A stretch of DNA of 64,000 nucleotides from Dirofilaria immitis (taxonomy: Eukaryota > Nematoda > Chromadorea > Rhabditida > Onchocercidae). Positions 12,147-24,646 of the stretch are shown here, in pieces. The stretch is taken from the NCBI GenBank assembly GCA_024305405.1, contig JAKNDB010000098.1:2436501-2500500 (forward strand). The letters run 5' to 3'. The notes beneath the pieces are model-generated. The model saw only the letters and a list, made by a program, of their open reading frames with translations, was not told where the DNA came from and made no database searches. Position 1 is the stretch's first letter. The number at the start of each line of letters is the position of its first letter. The translations under genes and the position numbers were made by a program.

Positions 12147-13431
12147 ATGTTGCTGTCTTATTACATTCTGATAGCTGTATTGCCATCATGCATTACACAG
12201 GTAATAGTAAGTAAATAAATTATTGCTTCGAGTATAAAATTAAATATTTAAAAATTTTCTGTCTTAATGAATGACAGAATTTTTACCTTTAAAGAATCAA
12301 GAATAGCGTTCATTGTTTGTATTTTTAACAGTTTTTACCGTTCCTTCGATATAGTAAATCCTTTCTGTTTAAACACTCTCTCTGTAGCATAATATTAACT
12401 GGATATGCTAGTATCAATAGAATTCCTTGGCAATGATTGAAATTGTTCAAAATTTCAAGAAAAATAATCATCAAGTCATTATTGTGAAATGAATCATTTC
12501 GTGTATTTTTAGGTGCCAAACGTAAATGTCTCTTCAATACGGGAAGGAATAAATAACCGGTTAGATTTAAACGAATATAATCGAAAACACTCAAACAAGA
12601 AAGGGTTTAAATGCGATCTATGCGATACGGAGTTCAAACAAAGCAGCAATCTGAAAATGCATCACCGAATTCATACAGGCGAAAAACCATTTAAATGTGA
12701 TACATGCAGTTCGAAGTTCAGTCAACTCGGCAATCTGAAAAGACATCAACGACAAATGCATACAACGAAACCATTCAAGTGCAATATATGTAAGAAAGAA
12801 TTCAGTAATTCCGGGAATCTGAAAATGCATCACCGAATGCATACAGGCGAGAAACCATTTAAATGTGATACATGCAGTTTGAAGTTCAGTCAACTCGGCA
12901 ATCTGAAAAGACATCAACGACAAATGCATACAACGAAACCATTCAAGTGCAATATATGTAAGAAAGAATTCAGCAATTCCGGGAATCTGAAAGCATTCAT
13001 GCGAGACCAAGTGCGATATATGCAGCAAAGAATTCAGTACTCCCGGAAATCTGAAAATTCATCATCGAATACATACAGGCGAGAAACCATTTAAGTGTGA
13101 TGCATGCGGTTTGAAGTTCAATCAATTCAACAATATGAAAGAACATCAACGACGAATACATACAGTGAAACCATTTAAGTGCGATATATATAGGAAAGAA
13201 TTCAGTAATCCCGGGAATCAGAAAAAGCATCATCGAACACATACAGATGAAAAAGCATTCAACAGCAAATTATACGGGAAGGAATTCAGTCGAAATCATG
13301 ATTTGCGAAGGCCTGAAAATAAATATAAACATTCAGCTGAAAGATTGCATTGCATGAAGAATATAGTAACAAATGATATCTGCAATACAGCTATATTAAT
13401 AAAGAAAATTATTTCATATATAAGGCTATGA
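12147..13431 (+). CDS. C2H2 zinc-finger protein with candidate signal peptide (frame broken near 12990)
   Basis: Exon 1 (12147-12200 or -12206) gives [18 protein letters not shown], a good signal-peptide shape. GTAATAGTAAGT offers two in-frame donors. Exon 2 starts at 12513 after TTTTTAG, in phase. About five fingers follow in frame: [54 protein letters not shown], then a 168-bp near-perfect repeat of the last two. At about 12990 a net loss of about 20 bp removes the HxxxH half of a finger and shifts frame. Further fingers continue in the next frame ([36 protein letters not shown]) but decay: CDIYRKEF has lost a Cys and the last finger has lost all ligands. Stop at 13431. Fingers suggest nucleic-acid binding; a signal peptide would be unusual. 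Probably a decaying or fast-evolving gene. Confidence 0.75.
12661..12990. repeat. 168-bp tandem duplication of a two-finger unit
   Basis: The segment from ATCACCGAAT at 12661 repeats at 12829 with only a few substitutions, so a pair of C2H2 fingers was duplicated recently as a 56-codon unit. The second copy runs into the frame break near 12990. Confidence 0.9.
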
Positions 13432-14220
13432 GCTCTGTTTTACCTCTCATATTTTAATGATTATTGTTTGATTAATGATGATTATTGTTTGATTAATGAC
13501 TAAATATTATGTTCAATTTCATATCATATTCATTTATCACTTATATTATCATATATTGTTATAATTAATAATATTCTATTTTGCCACATTTATCTATTTG
13601 TTATTATAGTTTTTCATCAGTGATTCGAAAATGTTGATAAAATATCTACAAGACTGTTTTACTCGAATTTTTGCTCACTTTTTATAAACACATAACGAGG
13701 TTGAACGTCAATGAGTATTTCTTTTTCCGCATTCAGTTTTGCGAAAATAGTCTCAATAGCATTTGTATGGAACCTCGAAATCGTTAAGCATATAACAGAA
13801 AGCTGAAACGATCCTGAAAAGACAGAATCCCATCCAATAGCAAAGACATATTATTGATTTGTTTAGCGATATGATAAAAAAATTCTACAACAGATATAAC
13901 GAAATTCATATTTCTAATATATAGTCAAGTTGAATTATCTTCGCTTCAAAGTGTTCCTATAAAAAACAGTGAATTTAGGTTTTTATTTGAAATAATTATT
14001 TGAAATCATCATTGCATGCAAATACTTTTGTGTGATCGGTACTACCATATGTTTTTTTGATTTCAATATCGATTTTAGCTTTTTATGAGTGTAATATTGA
14101 TTTGATAAAGTTCTGTTATGATTTAGTTCCTCACATTGTTATTTCGCTTTTCTCATTTTATTCTTACAATAATTACATACAAGTAGATGCCTGAAACTTT
14201 AAAAGGCTATGTTTAAGTTT

Positions 14221-14326
14221 GAAGGAGAAAGAATGATGAGATTTCATACTGCTAATTTCTATATCATTAGCATAAAATGTGCATTTTTGTATGTTACGTA
14301 ATTAATTAGGTTAATTGATACATGAT
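14221..14326. repeat. 107-bp direct repeat, first copy
   Basis: Begins GAAGGAGAAAGAATGATGAG and ends TTGATACATGAT. It recurs in the same orientation at 15076-15182 with about 95% identity. Non-coding. Confidence 0.9.
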
Positions 14327-15075
14327 CTAATAATTCTATCCAATCACTATTATACGTATACGCGTTTCATTTTTCATTGCAGTGACGTTGCATTGCAGCA
14401 AAACGAGACAAGACAAGCATGTTAATATAAATAACATCATTTCAATCAAGGAAAAATTAGGAAATGAATGAGAAGAAATCATATCATATTATACCATTCC
14501 ATTTCACTATTTGTATCATTCAATGAAAATGCGGCATTGGTTTATATCCTCATGAAATAACTGAATGGAATATATAGTAAACCGGAGGTCAAAGAACATG
14601 GGAGCGTGGGATTATGTTGTTTTGGACGTGATTTTAAAAAGAAATATAATGAAGCTATTTGAAATGGAGAGATTCAATCTTTGAAATTGGGAAATTCATA
14701 CTTCATTTCGAAGTTTCGCATAGTAATGTGATTGATTAATGAAAGGACGATTGAAGTGTGTTGTAAAGATTAGATTAATGAAATGAGAGAATAAAACTGA
14801 TGAGAGTATATGATCAGGAAGATGAAAAAAAAGAATAACTTCAATTTATAATTGTATTATCCTTTAATCACATTTGTATAGGAAAAGGTAAATTATAGAA
14901 GCGAGTCGTTCATTCATTTTTTTGTATCATATCTTTCAATCTTTTCTGTTGAACTCTTGCTACTAATTTGTGTTCCAAACAATCTATATTGAGCTACTTA
15001 TTCGGAACGAAAGAAGAAAAAATAAGACTGATTTAATTGTGTGAAATATAATAGAAATTATCGCCAATTAATTAA

Positions 15076-15182
15076 GAAGGAGAAAGAATGATGAGATTTC
15101 ATGCTGCTAATTTCTATATCATTAGCATGAAATGTGCATTTTTGTATATTTCTATAATTAATTAGGTTAATTGATACATGAT
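15076..15182. repeat. 107-bp direct repeat, second copy, abutting the right arm
   Basis: Same sequence as 14221-14326. Its last bases coincide with the first bases of the right palindrome arm (15181), so a repeat boundary and the rearrangement boundary share a position. Confidence 0.9.
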
Positions 15183-18100
15183 TAATTGTCTTTCAGCAAT
15201 TTTAAAATTCCTTGAATCTTTTGCTGTTAACATACTCATTCTTAACAAAACTCAACTTAAACTTTCTATTTTACGAGCAATTTAATTTGACGAATAATGT
15301 GGGTAGGGAAAACATTATTTCTATAAAAATTTTGTAGAAAGTGTAATAACCATTTGAAGAAAATTATCTGCTACTTGAAATATCTGTTTATTTGATGAAT
15401 TGTAGGTAACTTCATTTTTTTTTTTCATTAGAATACTCACTATCAAAATTCGATTTTTACATAAAAAATTTTTGATTTAGAGTGTTCATATGAATTGGCT
15501 TTCAACAAGGTCACGCTATTTTCCGGAAACATTAATTAATTTAATCTTTCATATATAATCCTCTGCGCTATAATAAATTGTTTTGAATATGCGAAAAGTT
15601 TCGCAGATATGTGAACAATTTTCTTGCATTATGAAGAACTAACACTTTTCTCCATAATATACCGACAGCAATTTCAAATTTTTTTGTTCAAAGTGTTATG
15701 CAAATCTTCATCAAAATAATTCCTTTGCATGACCAGAAGATTGATTGATCATATTTGAAGTTTGTTATGAGTAAGTAAATTTTAACATTGATTGTATTCG
15801 ATACAACCGAATATTACTCATCCTTGTAATTACTCATCCTTATAAGCTAATTTATTTCGAATCAAATCTCCAAATCAATTATATATGTATTACATGAGTT
15901 TCTTGTGTTTTCTTTTCAATGAATTCGCTTCAAATATTTTTAAATTAGAGTTGAGAATTATATAACTAGAAAATAGATCAGTTGAAATTCATTCTTTTCT
16001 TATTATACCAAAATTCAGCAATTGCAATTTTCGCTTGTACCAGTTGATGAAGAAGTACATAATAGGAATCTTTTTTCATCACAATAATATCATTCTACTT
16101 ATATAATTTCATATATATTCGTTTTTAAGTCACTTATTCAACTTCAGAATATACATTCTCATCAGAAGGAGTATTAATAACAATTTCAGCTTTAAATTCC
16201 ATAAAAGTTGTCGCTTTTCATTCTCTAACATTTTGTATTAAAACTTAAACTAAACATTAGTTGATTTGATTTAATTTTGTTCAAACGTTAGTTAATTATT
16301 TGGATCATTATGTAATGAAAAAATATATGAGCGTATGCCTTCTTTTTAGCATTATCAATGATATATATTTATAAAAAAAAAAAGCTTATTATAGTTTGCT
16401 TCATTGAAATTATTACCGTTGCTACTGTTTTGCGTGCTTTCACATTATTGAGTGTGACAGAATGTATTTAAAAAAAAATCAGAATACATTACAAATACTT
16501 TAAAATGTTAGTTACTGAAAGGAATTATAGGTTATTAATCATATGAACACTGCCAGTTATTTCGGGGTGAGCAATACGAATATTCCAACTTGTCGCCACT
16601 TTTTCGTTCGATAACGCATGCATGTTTTTTGATTCGCAGAAACAACCTCTTTGTCTAAAACAAAAAGTTCTTTTGCTAGAAAATTTTTGAAAAACTTTTA
16701 TACATACCAAAAATTCTAAACTTTATCCAACTAATTTTTCTATATTAGAATGATCAAATTTGCTTACGTCCAAGATTGATGCGGTTTCAGTATACACCAT
16801 GATTGTGGTTCACGTTGATCGTAACAAGCTTCATGACTTTCACAATGTTTCATCCTGCAATAGTAAGTTGAGATAAAACACTATAGAATCAAGTCATAAT
16901 GGAAGTCGTTTAGATTCATTAAGAAAGTTACTTTTCTGAGGCACATTATTTAAGTGAAAGAAAGATTCCGAGAAAATCTGAAAAATATTATAACGAAAAA
17001 AAGTAACAAATTAGTGTTAGAAGATGGATGATAAAATTCATAAAAAGCTAAAGTGGAGATAACTTGAATATGAATTGAAGTATTTTTTAGGAATTTAAAT
17101 AATTGAAAAATTGAAACGACTTACTTGCCATCACTTTCAACAAATTCTCCTTTAGTTACATATTCATCATCTTCAGTTGCATGATCGTCATGCTCGTTTG
17201 ATTGATTGTTCTGATCTTCTGAATTATCTTCATCTTCTTCATAATCTTCGTCACTTTCTTCAAAAGTTACATCCTGAAATCGTAAAAATATTTTATATCG
17301 TACAAAATGAAAATCATAACCGAAAAAGTAGTTTGAATATGATCTGATTTGTGATCCACGAAGCAATATACTTTTCCATCGCATTTTTTCCTCAACTTAT
17401 ATTCTTTATCTTCCTCGATTTATCACTATATCTATTGTTGATCATTTTTAATTTAATATAATTAACAAAACTTTAAAAATTTTTCCAATTTAATAGTTTC
17501 AGTAACTAATGAATTGGGAAAGTTAAAACTGAAGAAAATTACCTCTGATTCTGATTCTGATGCGGAAAATGATGAAACAAAAAGAAGCACTAAACCAAGA
17601 AATATGAAAAGTTTGTTCATTTTTTCTTTCTAAAAAATCAAATAGCATTAATTATATAAATATAACAGTGATTTTTGAATAAAATTAATAATATGTAATC
17701 TTTACACAATGATAGTAAAAAAATTTTTGGGTCAATTATTATTCATTTTGCTTATAATTTTCACAGTTTTCCTTATTCACTTATTCACCTCTTATTTATT
17801 GCGAAGAAACGATAAACGATATCTTATTTATTGAGAAGAAACGATATCTTATTTATTGAGAAGAAATGAAATAAATTGTTTTTAAATAGTAATCCATCTT
17901 ACTATGCATTCATCACATCACTTACGTAAAATTGTTATAAAGTATTTTTTTTTCTGGAAAAGAAACGATTCAGTAAATTTAAAAGAAAAGAAATTGTTGC
18001 TAATTAAATGGGATCAATTAGGTTTTTATCTAAAAAAGTAATGAAAATAATAAATTTGAAGATAGGTTTATCTGCATCTGATTCGTAGGTTTATCTGCAT

Positions 18101-19974
18101 CTGATTCGTTTATATACGATATTTCAGTTTACAATTGAACAGATGCGTCTTTTTTTCTTGTTTTTGAGAGAATATGGAAACAAAAGATATTTGATTTAGC
18201 TGTAGCTTTTTTATGAATTTTTCTATCAAAATATTATTATTATTAAAAGAAATGAAAATATTTTTTTCCAACTGAAAGTTTACATTGATGATTTATTTTA
18301 AATAAAAATTTTTTAAACTTTATCAGGATAAAAACTTTATTCAATTAACTTGCATTATATGAATTGCTTCCAAATTAACACTTTAAAACTTTACGACAAT
18401 TGACATGAAGAAAGCAACTTTCTGAACATATTTATTGCTTAAATCTGTTAAAGTATCAAATATTTATAACTTCTTTTTGCATTTCAAAAGTATTGGATAT
18501 ATTGTCTAATAATTGGACAAAGCTTATCAGAGCATCAACTTTTTGAAATTTGAATGAATAAGCAACAAATCATTTTAACTGATAATTTAATAATGATAGA
18601 TTCGAGATGGCGAGAATAGATACCCCAAACTACGCTACTATTTTGCCACTTTCTCTATTATTCGTTTTATTCTTTTGAGAGAGATTCTGCTAAATTCTGC
18701 TAAATTTCAAAATTTCTTAGAAGATAATAATGTTGAACAAATAATATTGATTACCTTCATTTTTCGCTCATTTCAACTACTTTTCTTTTAATTCCGTTTA
18801 TCCAACTATACTTCTTTATCATTCATGCTAAACTATGCGTTGCTCGATCTTGTCTGTAATGTCAAAATTTTTTCTCCGAATTTCTTAAATTTGAAATAGA
18901 TTATCAAGCCATAGATCAACATACTTGCATATAAATGCTCTTTTCAATCAATTGAATTTGATTCGTTGGAAATAATCGATCATTTTTAAAAATTTGTTAT
19001 CTTTGAATTTCAGATATCAATTGGAGTAAGTGCTACGTGTCGATTTATTCTACCATCAAATGGACTGCCATACTGATGATATGATCAGAAAAAGATCAGC
19101 TCTGTGAATTTATGCACATTTCTACAATAACATGTTGCATCAATGTCTATTCGTTCATATTCTGCCATTTCGTTCGGAATAAATAGGTTATTTCTTTTAA
19201 CTTTTCTGTTATAAATAAAATTTTCGAAAATTATCCATACTTTTTATTTGATTATCGTTTGTCAATAAATCTTCTAAAATTAAAAAATATCGTAGTTTTT
19301 CTTAATATGTATTCCAGCGTGATGATGAATTTTATCATAATTTCGTTAGATTTATATTTCATTAAATTTACAAAAAAATTCTTAAAAATCCTATCAGAAT
19401 AAACTTACCATCAAAAATGCCAACGATTGAATGATTTGTTGAATATTACTTGGATAAGAAATATTACTGCTGTTAACTATATCTAAATCAATTATTTTCC
19501 TTCCGTTCATTTATTTAGAAATATTTGAATATAGATATATTTACTATTACTCGCGTTACATAATACATTATAGCTTGAAAGTTAAGATAATTCATTGATG
19601 ATAAGTTTAGAGACATTGATAAATAAATGAGTGAAGGGTAACCTTTGTAATGTTTACTTTTATATACGATCTTTGTACTGCGTCATTTTTTAAATATAAT
19701 TTTGAAAGCCTAATTGAATGTATGATTTCTCTTCATTCATATGCAGTATATAATATGAAATAGATTATTTTGATTCAAAAATAGTTGTGCAAAAATTCGA
19801 ATCAGTTCTGGGATGAATGTAAAATAGGAAATTATTTTATTTTTGTGTGTAATAAGTAATATGTAATAAGTATAGAAATAACTAATATATCGTTTACTAT
19901 AACTTTGGTTAGTAATGGTAACGAATTTGTATGTGGTTTTGGCAAGATAAAGCTTTTTTATTTTATGTTTTGTC
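15181..19974. repeat. Right arm of 4.79-kb inverted repeat
   Basis: Reverse complement of 5391-10184. It ends at 19974, after which sequence differs completely from the left side (18S fragment on the left, unrelated 1-kb segment here). Substitutions are visible in the outermost part, for example AAAGATCGT against AAAGATAGT on the left, so the two arms are not simply one sequence assembled twice. Confidence 0.97.
16535..17620 (-). CDS. Secreted acidic cysteine-rich protein, right-arm copy (same frameshift)
   Basis: Mirror copy of the gene at 7742-8827. Exons on the minus strand are 17620-17543, 17273-17125, 16853-16767 and 16654-16535. The encoded residues appear identical in the exons compared, including signal peptide, acidic stretch and cysteine pattern. 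The same six-base homopolymer (here T6, about 16625-16630) puts the last three cysteines out of frame. A shared defect means either it predates the duplication or was copied by gene conversion, or the base caller under-counted the same run twice. The copies diverge from each other on opposite strands about 8 kb apart. Confidence 0.8.
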
Positions 19975-20994
19975 CGATAGTGAAATTTTTGTGAACCAAG
20001 CTTGATATTCTTTCATAATTTAAGAGCCAAATATAATCTAAGATTTGTTAGATCTAAACAGCGACCTAGCAATCATGAGAATGGTTTTAATTAAAAGTTT
20101 GTTATCTTGATAAAGTGACAAAAGAAGAAACATTTTTTTTAAAACGTTTTTCAGGGAAATTTATTCATTTCGTTAATTGTCATCGGACAGTTTTAATAAA
20201 CAAAAATTATTAGTGCAACTTACAACCTTATCGCAGATTTCTGTTGTTACACCATCTGATATTTGTATTGTAACCATACGCTGGAAAAAAAAATTGCACG
20301 AAGCAATCAGGAAAAATCAGAAATACTTTTCTAAAATAACATTTGAATTTTAAACTTTGTTGAATATTATTATCATTCAAATTTCAAATCCACCAAACTG
20401 TAAGGATTTAATTTAGACTTCTCTCTATCAATTTTTAATTTTGCCTATTTTTGCCTGTTATAATATTAGAGCAGTATTTTGCATTGTATGCTATTGCATT
20501 ACTTCATTTATTAGTGAAACAAAAGTTAGTACCATACATTTCTCTATTATGGTGGAAAAAAGTTTTGATTGTTTCAGATGACTCGAAAACTGTCCTAAGT
20601 TTATGGGATCTTCTGAATTAATTGCCTCATTTTGTTGCTTAATTCAAATTAAATATGGGATTTTGAAAACATTAAGCTTTCTCTTTTTTTTTTTTTATAA
20701 TAGAAAGGATAATATCAGTTGTCAAATTATTGATAAAGCAATATTGTATAAGATTAGCAGAGATTGTTGTTGACTTACTGACAATAATTATATTGCCACA
20801 TAGCGATTAATAGAAATCATCAAAAGCTATTATCATTCGATTGTCTGTGATATAATATATGATTAATAAGGGTTGTCTTTTATATAAGACCAATAAAGGC
20901 TACTGTCGATGTAACGTAGTCATAAACACCATGATCAAATCCAATCCAAACTACAAACTAAATTAGCATATTCTTTCTCCAACAATATGTGATC
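19975..20994. other. Right-hand segment between arm and outer block, no gene
   Basis: About 1 kb replaces the 0.5-kb ATPase/18S chimera of the left side. I see no rRNA or ATPase homology. A splice-bounded 19-codon open stretch exists on the minus strand at 20280-20224 (RMVTIQISDGVTTEICDKV), but nothing adjoins it. Confidence 0.6.
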
Positions 20995-21201
20995 AAAGAA
21001 CACCCGCTTTTAGAAACAATAATAAACTTCGAATTCTGCAAAAAAAAAAAAGACTGCGATCTCAATTCAATCTTTAACCAAGTATGGAAGTCACACAAAG
21101 CAATCCAAATGGTTCTTAATTACTAAAATTACTTAATTCGACGAAAATCCAAGAAAAGAGAAACAGTTCTGTAGTAGCTTCAAAATAGAATTGGGACCCG
21201 A
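20995..21201. repeat. Outer inverted block, right copy
   Basis: Reverse complement of 4673-4876. Ends at GGGACCCGA. Beyond 21201 the two flanks of the palindrome share nothing I can detect. Confidence 0.85.
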
Positions 21202-21667
21202 AATCTATCAGATATTCGGAAATTTAGTCAAATTTATTATGTGAAAAATCTAAAAATCTATTAATAGGTCTCAACTCATATTTTGATCTATTCGAAATTT
21301 ACGATAAAAATAAATATAAACTATTTGCGATTTTGCTCTACCGTTATTTCTTCATATGTAAATTCTAAATCGAAATTTTCTTTTAAAAAATCATGATAAC
21401 CAGTGAATCATCGCAGAATTTCTCTCTCCGATCCTGAGTAATTATTTACATCACATATTTCAGCATATGCCAATTCTTCGTTATTTCTACGTATATTTGA
21501 AATGCTTTTCATTACTCATTCTCCGTATTTGATATAAACTATTTCATCCATTTTCCATTAATTCTAATATTTCAATTATTTTGTAAAAACTTTCAGTTCT
21601 AATTGCTGTTTTTGACAATTCAAATAAATTGATTTTTTTGAAAAATTTTCATAATATTTATCGACAG

Positions 21668-21785
21668 AAAAAGAGTCAAAAAATTTAAAAGAAAAGAATT
21701 CCGATCGAGGAGATCAATCAGTTCGGTCAATTTAACAAGTACCGTTCAGTCGATAGGTGATGACAGTCAGCATCACCACCGATAG
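21668..21785 (+). pseudogene. Possible decayed terminal exon
   Basis: After the acceptor CGACAG the frame KESKNLKEKNSDRG runs into a stop at TCAATTTAA. Adding one T to that run would continue it as LTSTVQSIGDDSQHHHR to a TAG at 21785. Sequence after that stop is also Ser/Asn/Gln-rich when translated (SRSNGTSNSSKKQQ). Composition is coding-like, but no partner exon or homology was recognised. Confidence 0.25.
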
Positions 21786-22449
21786 CTAATACGAGGATTC
21801 AACGAACATCTTCAACAGTCCAGGTCGAATGGTACAAGCAATAGTTCAAAGAAGCAGCAATCAAGCAACAGTGATAAACAAAAATCATCAATAATGGCAA
21901 AATGAATAAAGAAGACTACGGCATCCCTACTAATTGTTTCTTTACTATGCGTTATCATTTAATCTATATCACTGTTTAATTCTTATCATTTTTTTCATTC
22001 GCTTGCTTAATCCATATCATTGCTTAATTCATACTGTTGTATTAGCAAAATTATTCAATCTATGCCATTGCATAAGTACGATATTATGTTGTCGTTATGA
22101 TATTTATGATCCAATAAAGACAATTGTTGACCGAGCCAAGTCACAATAACAAAAATTATCAATCTTCCAATTAACAAGAATAGAATCCTTTCTTCTAATT
22201 CTGAAGAAAAGTAGAGGAGAAAAGAAACAACTATTTTTTTTCTCAACATTATTCTGTCTTCTAGTGAATAAATGTAATGCAAAAAATTTTTGAAATTTTT
22301 TAAAAAAGAAATTGAAATTTAAATTGAATATACTTCATTTTTGAATAAACAAAATCAGAATTAAAATATTTTACTTTTTAAAAGAAAGAATTTGAAAATG
22401 AATATCTTAGTCTAATTTGAATTTCAGTAATGAATAAAGTGCAATGACA

Positions 22450-24391
22450 TCAATGTTGACAAAAATGACAACAAAATTTTGCTGAAAATGTTGATAACAT
22501 TTGTCGTATAGCAATCATTCCTTTTGTATTCTTAATTTTTGACATTAATTCAATGGTCACATAATGACGAATTCGTTTGTTGCAAATGAAATAAACGGTC
22601 GGTTGAACAGCACTAAGACAAATGATTAAACAATTTACAATAATATTTAAACGAATATCAATATCATTGAATGAAGTGTATGATATCTTTCGTAGAAATT
22701 TGAATGCAATAACTTCTAATTCAACTGTAGCACAAAGAATTGCTCCTTGAATAAGAATTGATATCTCATTCTTATTCCTGCAAATACGATATAATGGATT
22801 AAAATTGTAAAAGATTCTGTAACAATAATTTCTAGAAATTATAACAATGAAAGAGAGAAAGAAATGAAGTATAGAAATTAACCATATTAAAAAGAGTAAT
22901 GATACTAACGTTTCGCTTTTTCCGGAGGTCGATTTCAATTTTGATACGGACATAAGTTTTGTAATTGAGTGATACCTAAAATATAATAATTGAGCAGTTA
23001 CTATAAGTTAATTTATGCGATTAGAAAAAGATTTCAGAAAAATTCAATACTCACATGAGATATTTTGAAATTCGCTTGTTTCGCTGGATGAAACGGAAAT
23101 ACGCTTTCGTCGTAAATTATTGAATATTGCTATATGCATTATAAAAATTATTATCAGTAAACCCAATATGATGCAGTCCCGAAAACTGAATAATGAAAAA
23201 ATTTTTATATTAATTCAAATGATTAAATGAAATTTATGAATTCTAAAATTATACGTTGAAATTTGTTGAAAAAAATTTTACAATTTTAATCCTATGCTGA
23301 TTTTGGATGTTCCACATTTTCTTTTCCATTGCAAATAAATACCATCGAATTCTTGCATGCAAAAGTATATTTCCGGAACCACAATAGCTAGAAAAAATTA
23401 TCCAAAGTCATAATATTATGAATTTCCTATTCATAGCTTCTGGGCTTTTTGTTTTTTGTTTTTTTTTTTTTTTTTCATCCAATTAACTATTAGTAGAAAT
23501 GAGTTACATCAGAATTATATATTTTTATTTTTGCAATTAACGAATTCATACTTTGTTCTTGAAAAACTTACTTGCAATAAGTAACCATGTAAAAGCAACG
23601 ATTAAACGCATCCTCAATCCAGCAAAAATATAGTTAAATTGTGGCAAATTAAAAAATACATAACGAGTTAACGCCAAAAGAAATATAAATAACAATACTG
23701 CGAAAAAGGAAAATGTTTCCGCAGATATTATAATGCGATAAATATACGATGCTTTGTATTCTGCAATTATTCGACATATATTTGTATTTGCTGCATGGAA
23801 ATCATTATCGTGTAAAAATGTTTTTCTAAATGATATGACTATAGTTTGCTTATAAAACATTTTATAGGAAAATAAAATCATGATTTTCTTATCAAATTAT
23901 CATTCATTTATTAAAAAAGAAAAAAAAACAAAGATAATCAGATTGATATTTCAAAAGGAGGAAAATAATTTTGCATAAAAATTTTCTTTATAGAAAAAAC
24001 AAATCATTAAAATTACGTAAATGGTTTGTTATCAAAAAACAGTACAAATATTTTTTTTTTTGTTAAAATATCGCTTAAAATTGATTAAAAAGAAAATGAA
24101 ATTATTTTTAGAATTTTAATATAAATAATAGGCTAAAAGGCTTATATTTGAATCAATGGGCAACTTACCATTAAATAAATTCTCATATAAAGTCTCAGGC
24201 AGAACAATTGTTACTTGTGGAATATAACTGATAAAGGCACAAATAATCATTTGCAAACAAATATGAATAAATGTTCGATTGAGAGAAATATTTCGATTTT
24301 TACAAAGTATAATCAACAATGTTGTATTACCAATGAAGCTATACATTAGGAATGAGGAAAATATTGCAAATGCCCAGAATTTACTACTCAT
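22450..24391 (-). CDS. Nematode-type 7TM G-protein-coupled receptor
   Basis: Five exons with consistent phases: 24391-24169, 23790-23572, 23387-23282, 23185-23051 and 22975-22450, about 402 residues. Exon 1 has TM1 (FSSFLMYSFIGNTTLLIIL) and TM2. Exon 2 starts with the TM3 cysteine (NTNICRI) and contains LLALTRYVFF, a variant of the DRY motif, then TM4. Exon 4 carries TM5 (CIILGLLIIIFIMHIAIF) followed by a basic loop (NNLRRKRIS). Exon 5 holds TM6 and TM7 with VQPTVYFICNKRIRHY, a variant of NPxxY. It belongs with rhodopsin-like nematode serpentine receptors; Srsx-like is a guess and the ligand is unknown. The frame is intact. The donor of exon 4 could instead be GTGAGT, but only GTATTG keeps the phase. 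Confidence 0.8.
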
Positions 24392-24646
24392 CGTATCTGT
24401 TGAATCGTATTCATACGTAATATGATTCGTTCGTTGCTATAATAATAAACGAAGGTATCGAAAAGTAAAAGAAATCTTAGCAAGCCGATATGAAATGAAT
24501 TGTAAAAGCTTCCAGAATTTACTACTCATCGTATCTGTTGAATCGTATTCATACGTAATATGATTCGTTCGTTGCTATAATAATAAACGAAGGTATCGAG
24601 AAGTAAAAGAAATCTTAGCAAGGCGATATGAAATGAAGTGTGTGAA
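24374..24646. repeat. 138-bp tandem duplication over the receptor start codon
   Basis: CCAGAATTTACTACTCATCG at 24374 recurs at 24512 and the two copies are almost identical. Both contain the minus-strand start ATG AGT AGT AAA. The upstream copy opens a 29-codon reading frame (MSSKFWKLLQF...) that stops before the true exon. Confidence 0.9.

Noticed and set aside
12618..13242. Minus-strand ORFs over the zinc-finger gene
   Set aside because: These are antisense shadows of the finger repeats.
20224..20280. Minus-strand 19-codon stretch with good acceptor and GTAAGT donor
   Set aside because: A lone micro-exon with no neighbours. Splice-like signals of this quality occur by chance in DNA this AT-rich.
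22055..22282. Overlapping ORFs on both strands downstream of the receptor
   Set aside because: No motif, no splice context, and each is open on both strands by composition only.
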